Shown: positions 56,809-64,000 of the stretch, piece by piece
How positions within the stretch are numbered: position 1 is the first letter of the stretch
Layout of the letters: every line of letters begins with the position of its first letter
NCBI RefSeq assembly: GCF_009663685.2
Contig: NZ_RCOG02000011.1
Coordinates: 202,187-266,186, forward strand
From: Cupriavidus sp. U2
Lineage (GTDB): Bacteria; Pseudomonadota; Gammaproteobacteria; Burkholderiales; Burkholderiaceae
DNA length: 64,000 nucleotides
Direction: 5' to 3'
The notes under the pieces: generated by a model
Databases searched by the model: none
Told to the model about the DNA's origin: nothing
Seen by the model: the letters and a program-made list of their open reading frames with translations, nothing else
Program-made: the position numbers and the translations under genes

Positions 56809-57720
56809 ATGAAGCGCCAATTCGACGATCTACAACTGGGCAGCATCGAACTGTTCTGCCTGGCGGCCGAACTCAGCAGCTTTACGGCGGCGGCCGTGGC
56901 GGCGGGCGTGACCCCGGCGGCGGTCAGCCGCAGTGTGTCGAGGCTGGAAGAGCGGCTCGGTGTCAGGCTGTTCGTGCGCACCACGCGCCAGATCCGGCTG
57001 ACGGACGAAGGCCGCACCTACTTCGAGGAAACCCGCCAGGCGCTGGCCCAGCTGGTGGATGCCGAGCGGCAGATCAGCGGCCAGCACGCCACGCCTGCCG
57101 GCCGGCTGCGTATCAGCCTGCCCACCCCGTACGCGCACTATCGGGTGCTGCCGGTGCTGCCCGAATTCCGCGAACGCTATCCCGAGGTCGACATCGACGT
57201 CCATATCAGCAACCGCAATGTGGACTTTGCCGATGATACGTATGACCTGTCCGTGCGCGGCCGTGCGCCCGACGACTCCACGCTGATCGCGCGCAAGCTG
57301 GAAGATGCGGAAATGGTGGTGGTGGGCACACCCGCCTACCTGAAACGCCACGGCACCCCGAAAACGCTCGACGACCTGCTGGCGCACGAGTGCATCCAGT
57401 TTGAACGGCCTAGCAGCGGTCGACGCATCCCGTGGACGTTCCGCCAGGACGGCGAGGATATCGACGTGGTGACCACCGGCGCCATTGCCACATCCGAGGA
57501 CGCACTGGGCGGCGCCACGCTGGCCCGGGCCGGCGCGGGCCTGTTCCAGACTTATCGCTTTGTCGTCGAGCAGGACCTGCGTGAAGGCACGCTCGTCGAA
57601 GTGCTGCAGGAATATGGCGGCAGCACGCGCCCCTTCGTGCTGCTGTATCCACACGCGCGCCATGTGTCGCGGCGAGTGCGCACATTGGTCGACTTCCTGG
57701 TCGACAAATTCTCCGCGTAG
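56809..57720 (+). CDS. LysR-family regulator
   Basis: 303-residue LysR regulator of the CrgA/AaeR-like group: LGSIELFCLAAELSSFTAAA then VTPAAVSRSVSRLEERLGVR (about residues 8-53). The effector domain includes RLRISLPTPYAHYRVLPVLP (about 98-117). It stands directly upstream of the MFS gene, and the 20-bp box between them recurs before ridA, so both may be its targets. ATG 56809 is chosen over 56767, which would add 14 residues of His/Pro-rich sequence. Confidence 0.92.
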   Translation: MKRQFDDLQLGSIELFCLAAELSSFTAAAVAAGVTPAAVSRSVSRLEERLGVRLFVRTTRQIRLTDEGRTYFEETRQALAQLVDAERQISGQHATPAGRLRISLPTPYAHYRVLPVLPEFRERYPEVDIDVHISNRNVDFADDTYDLSVRGRAPDDSTLIARKLEDAEMVVVGTPAYLKRHGTPKTLDDLLAHECIQFERPSSGRRIPWTFRQDGEDIDVVTTGAIATSEDALGGATLARAGAGLFQTYRFVVEQDLREGTLVEVLQEYGGSTRPFVLLYPHARHVSRRVRTLVDFLVDKFSA

Positions 57721-57752
57721 AGACACTCTTTTTTGCGCAACCGGAATATCAC

Positions 57753-57772
57753 TTGATACATGGCGGAACAAG
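57753..57772. promoter_or_regulatory. 20-bp box shared with the ridA upstream region (copy 2)
   Basis: TTGATACATGGCGGAACAAG, 18/20 identical to 55859-55878, with CTTG-N13-CAAG symmetry, 73 bases before the MFS start. Confidence 0.6.
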
Positions 57773-57844
57773 CCACGGGTTGGACTGGCCTTATCATTCC
57801 TTTATCAATATTTTTAAATCGTCTTCCATCTCATTTAGAGAATA

Positions 57845-59038
57845 ATGGAATGGCGTCTTCCGATCATGCCGAACCCCACGACCGCCAACCATGCCGCGCT
57901 GCAAACCCGACGTGAAGCCGACGCGGGGAAATCGCTGGGCGAAGCCGTTGCGGCAGCCCTGGCACTGGCCGTAGCGATGGGCTTTGGCCGCTTTGCGTTT
58001 ACCGGCATGTATCCGCTCATGGTCCGAGACGGCACGATGAGCGTGGCGACGGGGTCGCTCGCCGCATCGGCCAATTACGCAGGCTACCTGCTGGGTGCCC
58101 TGCTGGCCGCGCGTATCGCGCATGCCCAGGCCGGCTTCTGGTCGCGTGTGGCGCTGGCCGGGACGGTAGTGTCGCTGGCGGCGCTGGCCTTGCCGCTGCC
58201 CGCTCCGCTGCTGATCGTCGTTCGCCTTGTCGCGGGCGTGCTCAGCGCAGTGGCCTTGGTCAGCGCCGCATCGTGGCTGTTGCATGTGCGCGGCCGACAC
58301 GATGGCGCGCCGCTGATGTTCTCCGGCGTGGGGATCGGCATCGTGGTTTCCGCCGAACTGATCGCCATGGGCAACCTGGCACGGTGGCACAGTCTGGCGC
58401 TATGGCTGGGGCTGGCCATCGGCGCACTGATACTGAGCGGGCTGGCATGGCGGGCGCTGGGCCTGCGGGCCCGCACCGGCGATGCCTCGCCTGCCACCGC
58501 CGCACCGCAGGGCACCCTCGGGCCGGCGCCACTGATCGCCAGCTATGGCCTGGCCGGCTTTGGCTACATCATCACCGCCACCTATCTGCCGCTCTTCGTA
58601 CGCGACGCGCTGGGGCCGATCGATCCCATCCACGTGTGGGCCGTCTTCGGCCTGGGTGCGGCACCGTCCTGTTTCCTCTGGCATGCCGTGCATGCGCGGC
58701 TTGGCACCCGCCGCGCCATGCAATGGAATCTTGGCGTGCAGGCCGTTGGCGTGGTGCTGCCCGCGCTGAGCCATACGGCGCTGGCCTACCTGGCCAGTGC
58801 GGTACTGGTCGGCGGCACCTTCATGGGGACGGTCACCATCGCGGCGCCTGCCGCGCGCCGTCTGGCCCACAAGGTCAGGTTCAACCTGTTTGCCGTGATG
58901 ACGGCAGCGTATGGCGTGGGCCAGATCGTTGGCCCGCTGGTGTCCTCGGCATTGATGCACGGCGGCAACAGCTTCGGGGCACCGCTGGGCCTCGCCGCCA
59001 CGGCACTGGTGATCGCCGCCACGCTCTGCGCGCTTTGA
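57845..59038 (+). CDS. MFS transporter, YbfB/YjiJ family
   Basis: 397-residue twelve-helix carrier of the YbfB/YjiJ group. The first helix has LAVAMGFGRFAFTGMYPLMV (about 42-61) and the second SANYAGYLLGALLAARI (about 78-94), both conserved in the family. Substrates are not established for these proteins. It follows the LysR gene by 124 bases; the shared 20-bp box lies in that gap. The start at 57845 has GAGAAT upstream; ATG 57866 is an alternative. Confidence 0.88.
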   Translation: MEWRLPIMPNPTTANHAALQTRREADAGKSLGEAVAAALALAVAMGFGRFAFTGMYPLMVRDGTMSVATGSLAASANYAGYLLGALLAARIAHAQAGFWSRVALAGTVVSLAALALPLPAPLLIVVRLVAGVLSAVALVSAASWLLHVRGRHDGAPLMFSGVGIGIVVSAELIAMGNLARWHSLALWLGLAIGALILSGLAWRALGLRARTGDASPATAAPQGTLGPAPLIASYGLAGFGYIITATYLPLFVRDALGPIDPIHVWAVFGLGAAPSCFLWHAVHARLGTRRAMQWNLGVQAVGVVLPALSHTALAYLASAVLVGGTFMGTVTIAAPAARRLAHKVRFNLFAVMTAAYGVGQIVGPLVSSALMHGGNSFGAPLGLAATALVIAATLCAL

Positions 59039-59345
59039 TCGGAGCTTCCGTGCTTACGCAGGGGCGGCGCCGTAGAAACGCGGCAGCACCGTCCGGGCCA
59101 GTTCGGGCGCGCCGCGTTCCACGGCTATGCACCACATCCGGTGCGCTCGCGCTGGGTGCCGGGATCGCGATGGTCCGACAAACCGCCGCATCATGCCGCG
59201 CCCGCGCACTTGTTACCGCCGCGCATAACTGTTTGTGTGCCGATGTCGTTCAATCACGGGCTTGCCTCACCTACATTTCCAGCCATCGACCACGTCGATT
59301 CGATCGGCAGCGATGCCAAGGTCAACCCAATCAATGAGGCAAATC
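59039..59345. other. 307-base intergenic region
   Basis: No supported gene, hairpin or strong promoter was seen between the MFS and SDR genes. Confidence 0.4.
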
Positions 59346-60074
59346 ATGAGCAACACGCAAACCACCCCAGCCACGCAAAAGGTCGCCATCGTCACGGGCG
59401 CTTCGCAAGGTATCGGCGCCGAGCTGGTCAAGGCCTATCGCCAGCGCGGCTACCGCGTGGTGGCCACGGCGCGCAGCATCCAGCAACCCGATGACGCCAA
59501 CATCCTGGCCGTGCCGGGCGACATCGCCGATCCCGACACCGCCCGCCGGGTGGTCTCGCAAGCCATCGAGACGTTCGGCCGTGTCGATGCGCTGGTCAAC
59601 AACGCCGGCATCTTCATCGCCAAGCCGTTCACCAGCTATACGGCCGAGGACTACATCACCAAGACCGGCGTGAACCTGGCCGGCTTCTTCTACATCACGC
59701 AACTGGCCATCGCCCAGATGGAAAAGCAGGGCAGCGGCCACGTGGTGAGCATCACCACCAGCCTCGTCGACCATGCCATCCAGGGCGTGCCGTCGGCGCT
59801 GGCATCGCTGACCAAGGGCGGCATCAACGCCGCCACCAAGTCGCTGGCCGTGGAATACGCCCGCCGAGGCATCCGAGTGAACGCGGTGTCCCCCGGCATC
59901 ATCAAGTCGCCGATGCACGCACCGGAAACCCACGAAGCGCTTGGCGCGTTGCACCCGATGGGCCATATGGGCGAAATGCGCGATATCGCCGAAGCCGTGC
60001 TGTTCCTGGAATCGGCACCGTTCATCACCGGCGAGATCCTGCACGTCGACGGGGGCCAGAGCGCCGGCCACTAA
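59346..60074 (+). CDS. SDR-family protein lacking the catalytic Tyr
   Basis: 242-residue SDR with a normal coenzyme site (VAIVTGASQGIGAELVKAYR, about residue 13; NNAG at about 87). The catalytic tetrad is broken: the region reads QGVPSALASLTKGGINAAT (about 150-168), with Lys present but Ala four residues before it where Tyr is required. The Ser (SITTS) is retained. The C-terminal part (VSPGIIKSPMHAPETHE, then FITGEILHVDGGQSAGH) is typical. It may be a subgroup using another mechanism or a non-catalytic binding protein. GAGG lies 6 bases before ATG 59346. Confidence 0.87.
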   Translation: MSNTQTTPATQKVAIVTGASQGIGAELVKAYRQRGYRVVATARSIQQPDDANILAVPGDIADPDTARRVVSQAIETFGRVDALVNNAGIFIAKPFTSYTAEDYITKTGVNLAGFFYITQLAIAQMEKQGSGHVVSITTSLVDHAIQGVPSALASLTKGGINAATKSLAVEYARRGIRVNAVSPGIIKSPMHAPETHEALGALHPMGHMGEMRDIAEAVLFLESAPFITGEILHVDGGQSAGH

Positions 60075-60117
60075 GCCTTCGGGCCGCGCCCCGACACCGC
60101 GCGGTCTTTCCCGCCAC

Positions 60118-60144
60118 CGGCCCGCCCCTATAGGCGGGCCGTTT
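60118..60144 (+). terminator. intrinsic terminator after the SDR gene
   Basis: CGGCCCGCC and GGCGGGCCG form a 9-bp stem with a 6-base loop, followed by GTTTG. The T-run is short, so strength is moderate. Confidence 0.65.
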
Positions 60145-60243
60145 GCATTGATGCGGGTAAACCCTGATTCGCGTATCTCATGACTGACGGCGTGCTCTCC
60201 TAGACTGGAAGCTTTCGCCACACGAGAACCCGAAGGGAAAACC

Positions 60244-62058
<1,815 letters not shown>

Positions 62059-62079
62059 AAGGCGCCTGTCCGGGAAACA

Positions 62080-62115
62080 CCTGCTTCCGTACGCCATTCA
62101 GTGTGCGGAAGCAGG
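62080..62115. other. CCTGCTTCCG/CGGAAGCAGG hairpin after lpdA
   Basis: A perfect 10-bp stem with a 16-base loop between the convergent lpdA and the gene array. It lacks a T-run but is well placed as a shared transcription-end structure. Confidence 0.5.
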
Positions 62116-62133
62116 AATCGGCGAACGCCGACA

Positions 62134-62796
62134 TCAGTCGAACTCCCGTGCGCGCTCGCGGGCCATTTCTTCGAAGACCTCCCTGCCTTCGCCCACATGG
62201 CGCCAGAAACACGCTTGCCAGGCGTCCGTGGCACCCGCCAGAAACGCCTCCTGCTTGTCCTTGTCGAGCGACTCCCAGTAAGGCTCCCAGTAAGGCTCCC
62301 AGTACACGTACCACCAGTACTCGATATTGCCCTGCAAGAACCCGAAGGCCGTTTCCGCCAATTCGGGGAAGGCTACCCAGGGCTCCGGCGGCTGAAGGCC
62401 CATCGCAATCAGGCGTCGGCACACTTCCACGTCGTTGGTGGAAACTTCCGCGCAAATGCCGTTGAATTCCTCATAGGTATGAAAGATCAGGCGGTTCCCG
62501 GCATCCGTGCGCCCAGCGTATGTGCTTTTCCCAATCAGGTCATAACCTTGCGTTACGACTTCACGCAATGCCGGCACCTTCTCAGGCAGCAGATGCACGC
62601 CAGTGCTGACCGCTTCCATTGACCTGTCCCGCAAATCCAGAAACAACGGATAGGCGCCCAGCGACTGGAAGGCCTCGTCGTCCAGTGGACGGCTGAACAT
62701 GGCCTGCGCTTCTTCCAGGGAAATGCCGCATATCGCACGATAGGCACGCTGCAAGGATCTCTCCATCTCGCGTCGGGCCCGCGTCTCGGGACGCAT
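62134..62796 (-). CDS. array gene, copy C (5' end altered by deletion)
   Basis: Unrecognised protein family; least like the others. The frame from 62796 (first in-family ATG, MRPETRARREMERS) gives 220 residues. Family sequence continues upstream to about 62830 (KVLDTLADHRP), where a deletion joins it to the end of copy B in another frame, so the original start is lost. Features: SLEEAQAMFSRPLDDEAFQS, an aromatic run NIEYWWYVYWEPYWEPYWES carrying one extra WEPY, and the tail EEMARERAREFD. Differs from copies A and B by scattered substitutions (S/N, A/V, E/Q, L/V). Confidence 0.6.
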   Translation of the reverse strand: MRPETRARREMERSLQRAYRAICGISLEEAQAMFSRPLDDEAFQSLGAYPLFLDLRDRSMEAVSTGVHLLPEKVPALREVVTQGYDLIGKSTYAGRTDAGNRLIFHTYEEFNGICAEVSTNDVEVCRRLIAMGLQPPEPWVAFPELAETAFGFLQGNIEYWWYVYWEPYWEPYWESLDKDKQEAFLAGATDAWQACFWRHVGEGREVFEEMARERAREFD

Positions 62797-63536
62797 GGGT
62801 CTGTGATCGGCGAGCGTGTCAAGGACCTTCCCTCGCGGGCCATTTCTTCGAAGATCTCCCTGCCTTCGCCCACATGGCGCCAGAAACACGCTTGCCAGGC
62901 TTCCGTGGCGCCCGCCAGAAACGCCTCCTGCTTGTCCTTGTCGAGCGATTCCCAGTAAGGCTCCCAATACACGTACCACCAGTACTCGATATTGCCCTGC
63001 AAGAACCCGAAGGCCGTTTCCGCCAATTCGGGGAAGGCTACCCAGGGCTCCGGCGGCTGAAGGCCCATCGCAATCACGCGTCGGCACACCTCCACGTCGT
63101 TGGTCGATATACCCGCACAGATCCCATTGAATTGCTCATAGGTATGAAAGATCAAGCGGTTCCCGACATCCGTACGCCCAGCGTATGTGTTTTTCCCAAT
63201 CAGGTCATAACCTTGCGTTACGACTTCACGCAATGCCGGCACCTTCTCAGGCAGCAGATGCACGCCAGTGCTGACCGCTTCCATTGACCTGTCCCGCAAA
63301 TCCAGAAACAACGGATAGGCGCCCAGCGACTGGAAGGCCTCGTCGTCCAGTGGACGGCTGAACATGGCCTGCGCTTCTTCCAGGGAAATGCCGCATATCG
63401 CACGATAGGCACGCTGCAAGGATCTCTCCATCTCGCGTCGGGCCCGCGTCTCGGGACGCATGGGTCTGTGATCGGCGAGCGTGTCAAGGACCTTCCCTAT
63501 GATCTTGCGGATCTCGCTCATTCGAAACCCCGGCAT
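62553..63536 (-). CDS. array gene, copy B, with out-of-frame C-terminal tail
   Basis: 327 residues. Residues 1-235 are full family sequence, opening MPGFRMSEIRKIIGKVLDTL; at Glu235 (EEMARE) the 60-base deletion has removed the normal end (RAREFD and stop) and the start of copy C. Reading then continues for 92 residues in a non-family frame of copy C and stops at 62553. The ATG at 63536 overlaps the stop of copy A by one base (TGATG); MSEIRK at 63521 is an alternative start. Product may be non-functional or a longer variant. No family was recognised. Confidence 0.6.
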   Translation of the reverse strand: MPGFRMSEIRKIIGKVLDTLADHRPMRPETRARREMERSLQRAYRAICGISLEEAQAMFSRPLDDEAFQSLGAYPLFLDLRDRSMEAVSTGVHLLPEKVPALREVVTQGYDLIGKNTYAGRTDVGNRLIFHTYEQFNGICAGISTNDVEVCRRVIAMGLQPPEPWVAFPELAETAFGFLQGNIEYWWYVYWEPYWESLDKDKQEAFLAGATEAWQACFWRHVGEGREIFEEMAREGRSLTRSPITDPCVPRRGPDARWRDPCSVPIVRYAAFPWKKRRPCSAVHWTTRPSSRWAPIRCFWICGTGQWKRSALACICCLRRCRHCVKS

Positions 63537-64000
63537 CAGTCGAACTCCCGTGCGCGCTCGCGGGCCATTTCTTCGAAGATCTCCCTGCCTTCGCCCACAT
63601 GGCGCCAGAAACACGCTTGCCAGGCTTCCGTGGCGCCCGCCAGAAACGCCTCCTGCTTGTCCTTGTCGAGCGATTCCCAGTAAGGCTCCCAATACACGTA
63701 CCACCAGTACTCGATATTGCCCTGCAAGAACCCGAAGGCCGTTTCCGCCAATTCGGGGAAGGCTACCCAGGGCTCCGGCGGCTGAAGGCCCATCGCAATC
63801 ACGCGTCGGCACACCTCCACGTCGTTGGTCGATATACCCGCACAGATCCCATTGAATTGCTCATAGGTATGAAAGATCAAGCGGTTCCCGACATCCGTAC
63901 GCCCAGCGTATGTGTTTTTCCCAATCAGGTCATAACCTTGCGTTACGACTTCACGCAATGCCGGCACCTTCTCAGGCAGCAGATGCACGCCAGTGCTGAC
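63536..64000 (-). CDS. array gene, copy A (5' part outside window)
   Basis: The last 154 residues of an intact copy; the N-terminus lies beyond the right edge. It contains VSTGVHLLPEKVPALREVV, the NTYAGRTDVGNRLIFHTYEQ segment, LQPPEPWVAFPELAETAFGF, one YVYWEPYWES aromatic run, and the normal ending EEMARERAREFD. A full copy would be about 241 residues. No signal peptide, membrane helix or catalytic motif is visible; the protein is acidic-aromatic and probably cytoplasmic. Confidence 0.7.
   Translation of the reverse strand, partial: VSTGVHLLPEKVPALREVVTQGYDLIGKNTYAGRTDVGNRLIFHTYEQFNGICAGISTNDVEVCRRVIAMGLQPPEPWVAFPELAETAFGFLQGNIEYWWYVYWEPYWESLDKDKQEAFLAGATEAWQACFWRHVGEGREIFEEMARERAREFD

Larger units (their letters stand above)
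62134..64000 (-). repeat. tandem gene array, about 725-bp unit, at least three copies
   Basis: Corresponding points in copies A and B are 725 bases apart; B to C is 677 bases, explained exactly by a 60-base deletion at their junction and a 12-base insertion in C. Where they can be compared (62840-63275 and 63565-64000), A and B look identical. The array continues past the right edge. All copies run leftwards. Confidence 0.93.

Overview
The window is high-GC DNA packed with genes on both strands. It looks like a chromosome or chromid of a Burkholderiaceae betaproteobacterium, most likely Cupriavidus or a close relative. That placement is an inference from gene content: a Bug-family solute-binding protein, an acdS/acdR pair, PQQ glucose dehydrogenase with OprB-type porins, many LysR and GntR regulators, and an alternative complex III plus caa3 oxidase operon. 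I see no rRNA, tRNA, CRISPR array, transposase or integrase.

Layout. 1-5.7 kb: end of a phenylacetate-CoA ligase, a DUF485/ActP acetate symporter pair, an MFS carrier, and a LysR regulator divergent from a cysteine hydrolase. 5.8-6.8 kb: a YefM/YoeB toxin-antitoxin module with its own promoter, operator and terminator, next to the stump of a TauE/SafE permease. 6.9-15.2 kb: amino-acid and sugar-acid catabolism (IlvD/Edd dehydratase with a GntR regulator, threonine-synthase-like enzyme with Bug protein and LysR, ACC deaminase with AcdR, another GntR). 15.2-20.7 kb: DUF427 gene with a structured leader, two small heat-shock proteins behind a sigma32-like promoter and a possible RNA thermometer, and a YheS-type ABC-F ATPase. 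Two paralogous cassettes, each encoding a 61-residue protein, flank most of this stretch. 20.7-30 kb: gcd-oprB operon, a second porin, Dyp peroxidase, GFA enzyme, EamA exporter and its LysR. 31-35.4 kb: TonB receptor with signalling domain, an unknown exported protein, an isochorismatase-fold protein and a VOC protein.

35.4-47.3 kb is the central feature: twelve tightly coupled genes, actABCDEF, an unknown gene, a SCO gene and coxB-coxA-coxC-coxD. Together they should form a quinol:cytochrome c reductase feeding a caa3-type A2 oxygen reductase. A good -24/-12 (sigma54) promoter candidate and upstream palindromes precede it. 47.4-60 kb: a ThDP enzyme, a divergent HxlR-controlled tripartite drug efflux system, two SDR proteins, RidA, a Fur-family regulator, and a LysR/MFS pair that shares a 20-bp box with ridA. 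60.2-62.1 kb: a lipoyl-domain dihydrolipoamide dehydrogenase.

The right end, 62.1-64.0 kb, is an unrecognised tandem gene array on the minus strand with a period of about 725 bp. It contains near-identical copies, one junction scarred by a 60-bp deletion, and it continues past the window. It is the best candidate here for an undescribed system, possibly a duplicated immunity-type gene, but its function cannot be read from this sequence.
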